A stretch of DNA of 64,000 bases from Saccharum officinarum (GCA_020631735.1 CM036231.1:5049831-5113830), one strand, 5' to 3'; numbered from the stretch's first letter, positions 1-11,522 are shown. Numbers and translations: made by a program. Notes: generated by a model from the sequence alone, not told the origin.

Positions 1-1308
1 GTTGTTTGACACTTTTTACTATGCTTTGTTATTTATACAAAAATCAGCCTTTTGGGCTTGTGAATTTTGTTCAGAGAGTTCCTGTGAATAAATTGAGTTC
101 AAATTTTTACAGTAGTCTCTTTTTGGGTCAGAGAGTCCCCTGTAATGTTTTTAGAATTTTAGGAGCAGTTTACATATATGTTTAAAATTCCACTTAATTA
201 CTTAAGTAAATTAAGAAAGGGGTGTAAATAAATATTCTAGGTGGGCACACCTTACTTTCTGGTGTTCTTGTGACCTTTGTGAACTTGTGGTAACAGTAGT
301 TTGGTCTTATGGGATATTTGCCACATAAATAAATATTTAATCTTTGCAATTCTAGGTTTTCTGGACAGCTGGTAGTATCTTTAGGTTTGACCCTTAATAA
401 AAGTGTTTGCTGGAAAACTTGTGAATACCAAAATTGTAGTAAACTTGATAAACTAGCTTGTGTCACAATTTGGGAGCATTTGGCTTAGTAGTTTGGGAGT
501 CATTGCTGTTTTAAGTGACAGTCCAGAATTGGCTGCTCTCTGTTTAGAGAGAGCAGATTCTGGAACTTTGGAATTTCGACTAGGTAAACTTTAAAATTAA
601 GTGCTGTGGTCTGAAAACATTTTATGGTGCATTTCATAAGCTTTCCAGATTGTCTTAGATCATATCTTTTGGAGTTGGGATTCTCCAGTTATGTTAGAAT
701 CTTTGAGCTGCTGTCCAGAATGTCTTACTGTGGTAACCTAAGTAATATTACTCTTGTATTGTTAGGTGTTAGGGCCTTAACCGAAGAAGAACAGTTGTAT
801 CTTAGGTTGAGTAGCTTAGGTAAGTAATTCTCCACCGGAGAAGAGATTTGCACGTACTAATAAAGTAACTTGAATAGAGTATTTTATTTCTGAAATGCAT
901 TTCATTCCGAGCATGTTGCACCCATTTATGCATCCATGATATTTATTGTGCATTCATGCAATAGGTGTACCGGAGGGGGTAACTCTCCTCGAATTCGAGC
1001 CTGTGATTCCGGAGGAAGTCCAAGACCAGCCGGAGCAGCTAGAGGAACCAGCCGGCGACGAAGCTCCTGCCGAAGATCTACCCGAGTGTCCTGACCACCG
1101 GCCTTCGACCTTTCTGAAAGGCAAGCCCCGGTGCATGCTGAACCTACTGATTTATAAATTAATCTTGAGTACTTTTAATTGTTTACTGCATTAAGTTGTA
1201 GGAGTTATATGAAAACACTTGTTGCATTATACCTGTCCTTGTCCAGATATCGTACTTAATCCTATATTAGGTTTAGGCACGTGTCAATGCTTAGCCCTGC
1301 TTAGTACG

Positions 1309-1341
1309 GTAGAAGTCGGGTGATTTCCGGTCATCCGCGAG
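1309..1341 (+). promoter_or_regulatory. Conserved LTR block (LTR0)
   Basis: GGTAGAAGTCGGGTGATTT and the following TCC-GTCA-GCGAG are nearly unchanged in all five LTRs here, including the strongly diverged LTR at 11356. The role is unknown; an RNA-processing or packaging signal is one possibility. Confidence 0.4.
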
Positions 1342-2168
1342 ATGTAGAAAGGAGTCACGAGTGGCTTTATGGCTATCGTGGATGGAACCATGCTTAAAAA
1401 TGAAATTGAGACCGGGCGGGAGTTCGATAGTACAGCCGCAAGACACTTCACGTCTTGGGTGTGGAGCTATGCCCGTCTGAGTCGTTTAAGGACCGATTCG
1501 CTGTACGTCCTTGAGTCATGTTGAACGCAGTCTAACACTTAGTTGGCCGGATAAGTCGTTCCGACCGCGAAGCCGATTAATGTGGTTCAGGCCGAGAATC
1601 GAATGGTAGGTTGCTTCTTGGAGGAGAGAAAGGATGTGCTTGGGGACATTGGCGTGAGACCAAGGGGGGGTTAGAGTCCCTATCACCTGGCAGAGTATCG
1701 CCCTTGGGGTCGCGACATCATTCGGACCCGCGATTCCTGAATCATATGAAACGGTGGCCTGTGCGACCCTGGCAGGGGTCTGCACGGTGAGTGTTAGAAA
1801 TACCCCTCCAGCTGGATAGGAATTCGATTCGAATCGCCGTCGCTCCCGGTTAGTGAGCACTTGACTTGAGCAGCGGCAACATAGATCTCATTAAATGAAC
1901 CGGTGGTTAAGGGAATGATACAATGTTGCCACAATTCATACCTGCTCTGGATATAATGATGATAATTGTTTGATTATAATCAAGTGCATGTTTAGTACAG
2001 GTGCTAAGATAGATGACAGGTAAATGCTAAAAATAACTGTTAGTACAGGCTATAAGAGTTTCAATTACTTATGCCTTTATGCAAAATGTTATGTCAGCTA
2101 GCCTCTTGTGTAAGCCTTGCAAAATCCTTGGTGTCATCTTATTTCTGGTTTTCGACGGGTAAGTCTAG

Positions 2169-2190
2169 CTGAGTACATTCCAGTACTCAG
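2169..2190 (+). other. Conserved 8-bp hairpin in LTR0
   Basis: CTGAGTAC, six-base loop ATTCCA, GTACTCAG form a perfect stem. It lies between the GTAAGT donor-like site and the GTTGCAG acceptor-like site, which are only 54 nt apart. It is identical at 22612, 34051 and 63222. Confidence 0.5.
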
Positions 2191-2828
2191 GGTTTATTCC
2201 CTCCTGTTGCAGATGATATGCTCTACCAAGGCTTCTGCAGAAATTGTCTCCACCCTGCGGGTGACGAAGACTAGATCACTTGGGCGTGATCATCTTTTAT
2301 GTACTTTCCTGATGCTTTTGTGGGATGTTGATCAACAAGACTGGCAGTAGTTAAACAACTGGCGTGTGTTTGCTTCCGCTACTTTTATAAACTTGGTTTG
2401 TAATAATTGCGACTCCGTGTGTGTAAACTTATTTCAGAACTACTTGTGAAATATAACGTATGATGTTGTATGTTGAATGATGCGATCCTGGTTGTAAGCA
2501 AGTTGGTTTGAAATCCTTCGTGGTTTCGATTGACTACCGGGATTATATGGGCTCAAGTTCGAAAATTTGAGCACTTCGGTGCTTGTTTTTGTACTTGTGC
2601 TCTTATAATTTGGTCGGTTCTGTTACAGCCTGTATGCCACCGAATTCATCGCTAGATATTATTATTTCATAAGTTTATGAGAACGTAAGAAACGTACATG
2701 CATCATATTGCTTGTGCATTTCATTCATGTCATGCATTCCTCCTCTTATAAATTGATTATTCCCTTTTGATAAAAATTGTACCAACTTAAATTATGTTCT
2801 CACCGGGTAATCAAAACTTTTGGTACAG

Positions 2829-3842
2829 ATGGCCCGCACGAAGCAGACTGCCCGTAAGTCCACAGGCGGAAGAGCACCCCGACACAAGTTGGCCCCGCGG
2901 GAGCGCCGCAACGCGGACACCTTTCTGAGCGAGTTTGGCATGCCGACTTTGCTTTGGAGAGTGCTCCATGATGTGGGGTACCCAGAGGGTCAGGAGCTAG
3001 TGTACTCTTGGAGTGAGAGCTAGTTAGCTGAGGATGGACTAGCAGTAGTGGAGATCACAGTCCCTGCTCTTGGTGATGCTCCCGAGTGGGATGGTTGGCA
3101 CTTGGAGTTTGAGGGACGCACTCCGGTTGAGGGTGCAGAGGGCGCAGCTTTTCGTGTCATCAGGGACATAATGAGCAGATTTCCCAAAAAGCTGGCAGTA
3201 GCCTTGGCTGGCACTTTTTCGAGAGATGATCCTCGCGATGCTATTTGGGTGCAGCCGTAAGAAAGTGCCTTGGTCAGAGGCCCAAACGAAGGACAGGCTA
3301 GCGACAACCACGCTATGAGTGCGATGTATACAGCTATCAGAGCATACTAGGGTCTTGAGTGTACCTATTGGACTTTGACTGGTTTGCGTGGTGATGATCG
3401 GCTCCAAGCAAGAAAACAGAAGAAGAAGCAGGCACATGCTATAGCTAGTTTGCAGGAGCAGTTGGTTGACATGAGCTTGCAGCGAGACCAGGCTCTAGAG
3501 AGAGGTGATAGTGCTCTACAGCGGGTGCATACGTTGACTCAGGCCAACAATAATGCAGACCGCATGATTGGATAGTTAGTTCAGGAGAGGAATGAAGCCT
3601 GGAACGAGAGGAACCTTCTGAGGCAGAGGGTCGAGGAGCTAGAGGAGTACAACATTAACTTGCATGAGGAGTTTCACGCGCTCTACAACGGGATTGGCCC
3701 GTATGCTCCTCCAGGCGCCGCCGGTATGGACGTCGACGATGACGAGGATGAGCCTGCAGCCACACCTACCGACGACGACGACATTGCTACGGATGGTAGT
3801 GATGGTGACGTCTCTGACCCCGACGATGGCCCCGAGGAGTAG
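2829..3842 (+). pseudogene. ORF1 with histone H3-like N-terminus (element A, decayed)
   Basis: One reading frame of about 337 codons, interrupted by stops at 3021, 3258, 3348 and 3573. It opens MARTKQTARKSTGGRAPR. Counting the Ala after Met as residue 1, it matches the H3 tail at R2, T3, K4, Q5, T6, A7, R8, K9, S10, T11, G12, G13, A15, P16, R17, L20 and A21; K14 is Arg, K18 His, Q19 Lys. A central region of about 150 codons follows (Trp- and Arg-Asp-Asp-rich, not recognised), then a heptad-rich coiled coil (about 3400-3690) and an Asp/Glu-rich tail. The ATG follows GGTACAG, like a 3' splice site. There is no histone fold, so this is not a histone gene. The function is unknown; chromatin mimicry is inference. 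Confidence 0.75.
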
Positions 3843-4202
3843 GCTAGTTGCTTTGCGTTAGCTACTAGGCCCTGTCACGATGACATTTCTTTTGGCTTCA
3901 TGTATCTTGATGTATCTCGTTCGAACCTTGAGACTTGGTAGAATGTTAGATCTTGGTTGGTCATGCGATACCTGAGCACATAAAGTCCAGTGTGTGTATG
4001 CTGGCAACATGGTTGTACGGACGCGATGTTTGCATTTGAAGTAATTTAATTAGTGGTGTTGTTTTAATTGGAATGCGATTATTGTGCCTCTGTTTTATTG
4101 TATGACTTTGTTCTCTCTAATGAATTTAGTACGTCATAATTTTTCATTCACTCACAATTACTACAGCTTCACTTAATCATTACTTGTTGCTGAAATATGC
4201 AG
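3843..4202 (+). other. Spacer between ORF1 and gag (element A)
   Basis: AT-rich non-coding stretch without a usable frame. It ends AATATGCAG directly before the gag ATG at 4203, resembling a splice acceptor. The equivalent spacer in internal region 1 has the same design. Confidence 0.5.
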
Positions 4203-5402
4203 ATGGCAAACACTCGCCGCACCACGTATGAGGCTGCTGAAACTAGTGGAAATGGTGCCGGGATAGGTGGGAGTGGTGAAAACAATGTCAACCATAATGA
4301 GCCACACCCAGAACCACATTTGCTGCCTCCTCCACCGCTCACTGCAGAGGTATTCTTTGCGCAGTTTCTTAGAAGTCAGCGCAATGCCGAACAGTCACAG
4401 AAGAACATGGAAGATTTTCTGCGTACCATTGCCAACAATGTGCAACGTGGTAACAACCAAGGTGGTGGCAATGGGGTGAATCAGTACAGCAACTTCAAGG
4501 ATTTCATGGACACTAGGCCACCAATTTTCAAGGAAGCAGCTGAGCCACTTGACGCTGAAGAATGGATCAACACCATAGAAGATAAGTTCCGTGTGTTAAG
4601 GCTGACTGAAGTACTGAAGATAGAATATGCTGCACATCAGTTACAAGGACCAGCAGGGATGTGGTGGAAGCATCATCGCACCACCTTCCCTCCAAATGCT
4701 CAGATCTCGTGGAGAGAGTTCACTGAAGCCTTCCGTGGAGTTTATATTCCACCAAGGCTGGTTGAGATAAAGTTAGGAGAGTTCTTAGCGTTAAATCAGG
4801 GCACCAAAACCGTAACACAGTATTTGCATGCCTTTAACAACTTGTGTCGTTATGCTCCTGACATGGTTGACACAGATGCTAAGAGAATTGCTAGCTTCAA
4901 GAGAGGGTTAGGTCCGAAGATGATGAAGCATGTGGGTACCAATACCCGCGCCAGATTCAATGACTTCATCAGTGATTGTTTGAAACAAGAGAAGAACAAC
5001 AACGCGTACACAACATCCAAGACTCATAAGAGAGCCTTTGAGTCAGGACCATCATAGCAAAAAGTTTTCACTGCCCATCGTTCGACCTATCATCCGTCTG
5101 CACCAGGTGCAAGGTTTAGGCCACCGCAGCATAAAACCCAGAACTATAAGGGACCACAGAAGCCGTACAAGATGGCCGTGCCACCAGCAAGGACAGCCGT
5201 AACTGCGGGACAAGGTAACTCGAAGGGAGCTATAGGATCTGCTGGTACAGTGAAGGGACCTTGCTATAATTGTGATCAGCCAGGCCACTTTTCAAAGTTC
5301 TGTCCTTATCCACCTAGAAAGAAGCAACAGACCTATAATGCTCGAGTACACCACACCACTGTGGATGAGATTCCTAAGGGAGAGCCCGTAACTGCTGGTA
5401 AG
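4203..5402 (+). pseudogene. gag: Chromovirus gag (element A, decayed)
   Basis: Encodes the capsid/nucleocapsid part of a Tekay-like polyprotein. The retrotransposon gag core is visible from about 4480 to 5010 ([43 protein letters not shown]), and a CCHC zinc knuckle CYNCDQPGHFSKFC at 5262-5303. A TAG at 5055 interrupts the frame between core and knuckle; the frame is otherwise kept. ATG at 4203 is preferred over 4197 because both gag copies here begin directly after CAG. The gene is inactive as it stands. Confidence 0.85.
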
Positions 5403-8400
5403 TTTCCTGTTAACCAAAACCCTACAATTGTTCTATTTGATTCTGGATCATCGCATTCTTTCATGAGTCAAACATTTGCACGGAAACATGAACAACTATG
5501 CACAGATTTAAGTTATGGTTACCGTATAAGTTCAGCAGGGGCTGATGTTTTAACCAATCAGATAGTTAGAGGGGCAACCCTTGAATTAGGTAGTCGAAAA
5601 TTTCAAGTGAACTTGATAGTTATGCCTGAACTAGTTCTAGATGTCATCATAGGGATGAATTGGATGAAGAATTGGGGAGCAGTTATAGATACAAGAAGTC
5701 GGGTACTTACCCTTAAGGATCCCCAGGGAGAGGGTACTTTTTAGGTACCATTGCCCAAAAGAACAGACCTTGTGAGTGTGACATGTGCTATGGAAGTCAT
5801 TCCGATTTATTAGATTCTGGTCGTGTGTGAGTTTCCGGATGTGTTTCCAGATGAGTTACCTGGTCTTCCACCAGATAGAGATGTTGAGTTTGGAATTGAG
5901 TTGATCCCCGAGACAGCTCCAATTTCAAGGAGACCTTATCGGATGTCTTCGGATGAGTTAGCTGAACTGAAGAAGAAACTAGAAGAGTTGTTGATAAAGG
6001 GGTTTATCCGGCCAAGTAAGTCTGAATGAGAATGTCCTGCCTTATTTGTGAAGAAAAAGAAGGAGAGTACTTTGAGAATGTGTGTGGATTATAGGCCTCT
6101 TAATGCTGTAACTATCAAGAATAAGTATCCCTTGCCTCATATTAATGTTTTGTTTGATCAGTTAGCCAAAGCCAGAGTGTTCTCCAAGATAGATTTAAGA
6201 TCAGGTTACCATCAGATAAAGATTAGACCACAAGATATACCGAAAACTGCCTTTTCCACCAGATACGGGTTGTACGAGTATCTTTTATGTCCTTTGGCTT
6301 AACAAATGCTCCTGCATACTTTATGTATCTGATGAATACGGTTTTCATGCCAGAGTTGGACAAGTTTGTGGTTGTGTTCATTGATGATATTCTAGTATAC
6401 TCTGAGAATGAGAAGGATCATGAAGAGCATCTGAGAATTATCTTAACCAGACTTAGAGATCATAAGTTGTATGCTAAGTTTAGCAAGTGTGAATTTTGGT
6501 TGAAGAAAGTTCCTTTCCTTGGTCACATTCTGTCAGAGAATGGAGTTTCTGTAGATCCGAGTAAAGTGCAAGAGGTTATGGATTGGAAGACACCAATCAC
6601 AGTTTTGGAAGTTAGAAGTTTCTTAGGATTAGCTGGTTACTATCATCATTTTATCCTAGATTTCTCGAAGATTGTCAAGCCAATGACAAGTCTGCTACAG
6701 AAAGATCATAAGTTTATGTGGACAGAGGAGTGTGAGACAGTTTTCCACACCTTGCGGAAACTGTTGACCACTGCTCTAGTTCTAGCGCAACCGGACATTG
6801 AGAAACCTTTTGATGTGTTTTGCAACGCATCAAAAATAGGATTAGGTTGTGTTCTTATGCAAGAAAGAAGAGTCATTGCTTATGCCTCTCGTCAGTTGAG
6901 AAAGCATGAGGTCAACTATCCGACACATGATCTTGAACTTGCTGCCGTAGTGCATGCATTAAAAATTTGGAGATATTACTTACTTGGTAATGTGTGTAAT
7001 ATTTTTACCGATCACAAGAGTCTCAAGTACATCTTCACCCAACCTGAATTGAACATGAGACAACGAAGATGGTTAGAATTGATCAAAGATTACAACTTGA
7101 ATGTGCAATATCATCCTGGAAAGACCAATGTAGTGGCAGATGCTTTGAGTAGAAAATCATATTGCCTGAATGCGCAACCTTTGCTCGAAGATGGTTTTGA
7201 TCTAATGCATCCTACCGTGTTACACGATATTCAGATTAGTTGTTCTTTGGAGAGTAAGATAATAGAAGGTCAGAAAACCGATAAAGGGATATTCCATATC
7301 AAAGAAAAGATTAAAGAAGAACCATCCAAGCACTTTAGAGTGGATGAACAGGACGTGTTATGGTTTGATGACCGTCTTGTTGTTCCCAAGGATCAAGAGC
7401 TTAAGAATAAACTTATGGATGAGGCTCACCTTTCGAAGTTATTTATCCATCCCGGAAGTAGCAAGATGTACCAAGAACTAAGACCTCATTATTGGTGGAC
7501 CAAGATGAAGAAAGAGATTGCAGCATATATAGCCAGATGTGACACATGTTGTAGGGTAAAGGCTATTCATATGAGACCTGCCGGATTGTTGCAACCTTTG
7601 TCCGTACCTAGTTAGAAGTGGGATGATATAAGTATGGATTTCATCACATGTTTGCCCACTACTCAGAAAGGACATGATTCGATTTGGGTAATAGTGGATC
7701 GTCTTACGAAGACAGCTCACTTTTTACCTGTCAAGACAAGTTATCGACCACCTCAATATGCAGAGAAGTATATTGCGGAGATTATGAGATTACATGGCAT
7801 ACCGAAGACTATAGTGTCTGACAAAGGGTCACAATTCACTGCTCACTTTTGGGAGCACTTGCATAAAGGTTTGGGAACTAGTTTGATTCGTAGCACTGCC
7901 TATCATCCTCAAACAGATGGTCAGACCGAAAGAGTTAATGCTGTTCTGGAGGATATGTTGAGAGCCTGTGTGTTATCTTCCAGAGGTTCATGGGAGTCAT
8001 GGTTACCTTTAGCGGAGTTCGCTTACAATAATGGTTATCAATAAAGTATCAAGATGGCACTATTCGAAGCTTTGTATGGCAAAAAGTGTAGAACACCACT
8101 TAACTGGATCGAGCCAGGAGAAAGAAGATATTATGGTATTGACTTCGTGGAAGAAGCCGAGAAGAGAGTTCATATCATTCAGCAAAATATGAAAGCCGCT
8201 CAATCACGTCAGAAAATCTATGCTGATCGAAGGAGACCGCTTGTATTCAAAATTGGTGACTATGTTTATCTGAAAGTCACGCCAATGAAGAAGAAATGGT
8301 TTGGAGTACGCAGAAATCTTGCAGCCAGATTTGTGGGACCATATAAGATCTTGGAAAGAAAAGGTCTAGTCACTTATAAGTTAGAGTTACCTAAGACAAT

Positions 8401-8737
8401 GGGTGCTATATTCCCAGTTTTTCATGTATCGCATCTCAAGAAGTGTTTGCGTGTTCCAGAGGAAAGAATCGAACCTCGAGGCATAAAACTCAAGTTAGAT
8501 TTGGTATATCGTGAGCAACCGGTTCGAGTGTTGGACTCTAAAGAGAGGGTTACTCGAAACAGTGTGGTGAAAACATATAAGATACAGTGGAGTCATCATG
8601 ATAAAGGAGATGCAACTTGGGAAACGGGTGAATATCTACAAAAAGATTATGATGATTTTTATAACAACTGGTTCGTAACCCAAATCTCAGGACGAGATTT
8701 TTATAAGGAGGAGGGCTGTAACACCCCTGGGTGTTAA
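5403..8737 (+). pseudogene. pol: Chromovirus pol (element A, decayed)
   Basis: Domains in order: aspartic protease (LFDSGSSHSF, Asp codon 5439), reverse transcriptase (FIDD box at 6377-6388), RNase H, zinc-finger and DDE integrase (first Asp at 7637, Glu at 7928), and a C-terminal chromodomain-like segment near 8520-8690 (ERVTRNSVVKTYKIQW, then ATWE). Stops at 5742, 5811, 6027, 7613 and 8042 and a frameshift near 6285 break it. The first RNase H aspartate (CDAS in internal region 1) is Asn at 6824. The frame runs through the polypurine tract into the 3' LTR and stops at 8735. Clade assignment to Tekay/Del rests on domain order and motif style. Confidence 0.88.
8703..8716 (+). other. Polypurine tract of element A
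   Basis: AAGGAGGAGGGC-like purine run directly before the 3' LTR start TGTAACACC. It primes plus-strand DNA synthesis in LTR retrotransposons and lies inside the pol reading frame. Confidence 0.7.
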
Positions 8738-11031
8738 GCATGCATTCATATCCCAAATCATGAGCATTTCCATTTCATACATGTTCATCATCGCATGCAA
8801 TATAAGTTGGAATTTATTTAAATTATGAAAAACATGTTTGAACCCTAAAGTATTGCAATTCCTAGCTAAGAGTGGTAAAAATTTGTTGGGCTATAACTCT
8901 AAATGGCTTAGAACTAATTAACATGGTTTTTGAAGCAATTTTTGTATTCAAAATCTCCCTAAATTTTGCTTCTAAAAATATTCTAGAAAAATGAGTTTTC
9001 ATTTAAAATTTGACTTTAAATCACTAATTCAAAATCTGTTTAGAATTTTGAAAAAGTGCCCTAAATGAAAGTTGTAGAGAATTAAATTTTGAACAACTTT
9101 TGTTTTGGGGGCAACTTATGAAAATACCTTTTTCATCTTCAAAATTTGAATTTGAATCAAATTATAAAATCTGAAAATTTATTTAGAAAAAAAACAATTT
9201 TCCAGCCTTAACGGGCCGCCGCCTCCGCTTCGACCTGCTCGCGCAAGCGGCCTGGCCCAGCTTCCCGCATCCGCGCCTGCCTCCACCTGCCCGCGCGCGC
9301 GCGACGCCGTGGTGCCGCGGCAAAAGCCGGCCGCCGCGTGGCCGTACGTCGCCGACACCGCGCGCCACGTGTCCCTCTGCGCCCGCCTACTCCCTCCGCG
9401 CGCTCGCCCGCCTTCGCTACCGCCTCCATTCCCTCTCCTTGCCTCACAGCAGCGAGCCAGCAGCAGCAGCCGTAGTCCCGCCTCCGCCACCGCGCGCCAT
9501 CACTGGCGCTGCCGTTTCGGCCGTTCCGTCTCACCATTGACGCCTCCATCTTGCCCCGAGCTCCGCCTTTCCCTCGTGTAGCCCGTGCTCGCACCGGCTG
9601 GCCGTGGTAAGCCTCCCCTCCGCGTGAATTGCTCGCCAGAGCAGAGCCAAGCTCGCCGAAGCTTTCCGCTCCGTGGACCGCTCCCTTCCGCCCCGCCTTT
9701 TTCCCTTCTAGCACGCGCATCTTGTTCGCCGTGGCTCACCGTCGCTCGAGCACATTTCTGGTGACCGTGGCATGGTTGGGGATGGCCGGTCGGCGACCAC
9801 CCGCGCCACCGCTCCGCCATTGGCGACGGCGAGCCTATTCCTAAGCTCCTCCGGTCATGCCGTTTGCACCAACGTGACCGCCTTGGCACGGGGATCACGA
9901 TGGTGGTGACCTCACCGCCGGTGAGCTCACCGGCGGCGAGAACCACGCGGTCAGCGCTTTCCCCCTCCTCTGTGTGGCTGACTCGTGGGGTCACGGGCCC
10001 ACATGTCTGCCTCCTCTCGCGCTCATGTGTGCACTGCACCGGGTGCACCCAGCGTTTCAGCGGCCGGATTTTTGAAATGATTTAGAAAATAAATTTCCAG
10101 TTTTGTTTTAAGGCTTTAAAATTTTATAACTCAAGATTTATAGCTCCAAAAATCGTGAAACAAATTTTGTAGTATTTCTCATGAGTAGATCTATAGTTTA
10201 AAAATATTGTATGTCAAGTTTAGAATACTTTTCTGTAGGGTTTTTATTTAATCACTGAAATTGTTGTTTTCTTGTTAAATATGTAATAACTCATAGAAAG
10301 TTCAGAAAAATATGGTTCCACTTGAAATAATTTTCTTTTGTGATGAAATTTCTAGGAAAAATATATGTTATGCATGTTCTGTAAAAAAATCTTGATGTGT
10401 AGTACAAGTGTTTAATATTGTTAATAATTATTATTTTTTGCTAGAGAGAAAAAGATGAATAAAACATGCATGTAATAATTTTTCTATGGTGATTGTTTAT
10501 TGTGTAGAATGTAGAAAAAATGTTAAATTTGTTGTTTGATACTTTTCATAGTATAAAGTATTTTTATACTCATTTTTAGGCCGTAGCTTGTTATTTTTGT
10601 GTAGGCAGTTCTAGTAATCCAAATGTAATGAAATTTTTGTGACATGCTAGATTAGATGATAGAAAGCTACTGTAATTTTCTCAGATTTTTCTATGCTACC
10701 AAAATGGGTGTTGCTGTTCAAACCTAGTTGCAATTAAGGTTTAATTAACCTTGTTAATGTATGACTAGTTAATAAGATTTACTTTGGTGTATCTTTGAAG
10801 CATTTAATAAGATGTGTTGACTTAGCATAATAGTAGTAGAAGAGAATGCAGTAGATGACATGTGCTTGTAGTATATGTTCTTGGATGATGTTGACTACCT
10901 TGTAAAAGAATTGTATTCCTACTTTATGAAATAAAGTAAACCTATTTATCTATATTTCATTCATCATGATCATTACATGTCATTTCTGCAGTGTACCTAG
11001 GTATGAGCACTTATACATTTGTATCATACAG

Positions 11032-11200
11032 GATCGCAGGAAGTAACTCCGGTAGCAGTTCCCGAGGAGCCGGAAGAGCAGCCCGAGGAGCAGGAGGTGC
11101 CCGAAGCCGACGAGTAGTTCAGTGTGGATCTTCCAGAGTGCCCAGACCACCGTCCGAGCTCTTTCGAGAGAGGCAAGCCCCGGAGCATCTTTCTCCCTCG
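11032..11200 (+). other. Diverged copy of LTR coding-like exon
   Basis: After an acceptor-like TATCATACAG the frame reads an acidic Pro/Glu-rich stretch, then a TAG, then LPECPDHRPSSFERGKPR. The last segment matches the exon in the ~5-kb LTRs at most positions, although flanking DNA is hardly alignable. The internal stop suggests decay. Confidence 0.4.
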
Positions 11201-11355
11201 GTTTGCAAATATTTTATTAATGCTTTACTTTAACTGATGCATTATATTTAGGAGTTGTTTGCAACCGTTGCTGTATTATACCTTGTTTACTCTGTTCTAC
11301 CCTATCCTTGTCACCCTAATATTCGCAGTCAAGTAATTGCTTAGCTTGCTTAGAC

Positions 11356-11390
11356 CGGTAGAAGTCGGGTGATTTCCTGTCACCTGCGAG
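11356..11390 (+). promoter_or_regulatory. Conserved LTR block (element A LTR)
   Basis: GGTAGAAGTCGGGTGATTT plus a similar GTCA-GCGAG tail, matching the blocks at 1309, 21756, 33191 and 62361 within otherwise diverged LTR sequence. Confidence 0.45.
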
Positions 11391-11517
11391 CTATAGGTGG
11401 TTACCTAGATCTGCTTGAGAAAGTATGTCATCTGAGAATAGCTAAGTGTTAATGTGAAATTGAGACCGTGTGGAAACTTGCAGGGTTTTAGACTGTAGTG
11501 TTTTCCGTCTGTGTCGA

Positions 11518-11522
11518 TTAAG
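11518..11522. other. Candidate left target-site duplication of copia element
   Basis: TTAAG directly before the LTR start TGAAAGCCC. The partner copy would lie outside the window, so it cannot be confirmed here. Confidence 0.35.

Larger units (their letters stand above)
766..2274 (+). other. LTR0 copy of conserved coding-like exons
   Basis: Exon-like pieces are 766-819 (54 nt, acceptor TTGTTAG, donor GTAAGT), 965 to about 1130 (acceptor GCAATAG, encoding an acidic stretch and LPECPDHRPSTFLKGKPR), and a terminal piece 2213-2274 after donor GTAAGT at 2159 and acceptor GTTGCAG. The terminal piece reads a Cys-x-x-Cys segment (FCRNCLHPAG) and ends in TAG. The first exon ends in phase 1 and the second supplies two bases, so the frame is kept. 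Differences from the other LTR copies are largely synonymous or conservative (K/R, D/E). No homologue is recognised. The exon model is inference; the conservation is visible. Confidence 0.4.
1..2627 (+). mobile_element. Tekay-type LTR, 3' part (LTR0)
   Basis: This stretch aligns by eye, nearly colinearly, with the last 2.6 kb of the complete LTRs ending at 23068, 34506 and 63678, and it ends in the same TGTTACA. It looks closer to the LTR ending at 34506 than to the other two. The usual tRNA primer-binding site does not follow; the sequence runs directly into leader sequence of another chromovirus (TGTATGCCACCG at 2631, also present at 23644). It is therefore probably the 3' LTR or solo LTR of an element inserted into that leader, with the 5' part outside the window. 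GCCTG at 2628-2632 is the candidate right copy of its duplication. Confidence 0.85.
2628..11522 (+). mobile_element. Ty3/gypsy chromovirus (Tekay/Del-like), element A
   Basis: Internal region and 3' LTR of an old chromovirus. Order: leader remnant, ORF1 with a histone H3-like start, gag, protease, reverse transcriptase, RNase H, integrase, chromodomain-like tail, polypurine tract, 3' LTR beginning TGTAACACCCC at 8717. Its 5' LTR and primer-binding site are not in the window because a different LTR (1-2627) lies across the leader. All coding regions are broken by stops or frameshifts. The 3' LTR is cut by the copia insertion at 11523. Its LTR is clearly a different subfamily from the ~5-kb LTRs elsewhere in the window. 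Confidence 0.85.
8717..11522 (+). mobile_element. 3' LTR of element A (cut by copia insertion)
   Basis: Starts TGTAACACCCC after the polypurine tract. It has the same large-scale plan as the ~5-kb LTRs: AT-rich start, GC-rich island (about 9200-10060), AT-rich part, a short coding-like exon with the CPDHRP motif, then the conserved GGTAGAAGTCGGG block. Base identity to the other LTRs is low outside those elements. It breaks off at 11522 where copia DNA begins; the rest should lie beyond the copia 3' LTR, outside this window. ORFs in the GC-rich island are probably compositional. Confidence 0.8.

Noticed and set aside
2829..2900. Reading this as a real histone H3 gene fragment
   Set aside because: Similarity ends at about residue 21, no histone fold follows, and the same start with coiled coil and acidic tail occurs at the same place in a second element.
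1..8716. LTR0 as the 5' LTR of element A
   Set aside because: No primer-binding site follows, and its sequence does not match the 3' LTR at 8717.
9179..10085. Many ORFs on both strands in the GC-rich LTR island (also at 18.9-20.0, 30.3-31.4 and 59.5-60.6 kb)
   Set aside because: Overlapping frames on both strands, no conserved protein between subfamilies and Arg/Pro/Ala-rich composition indicate GC bias.
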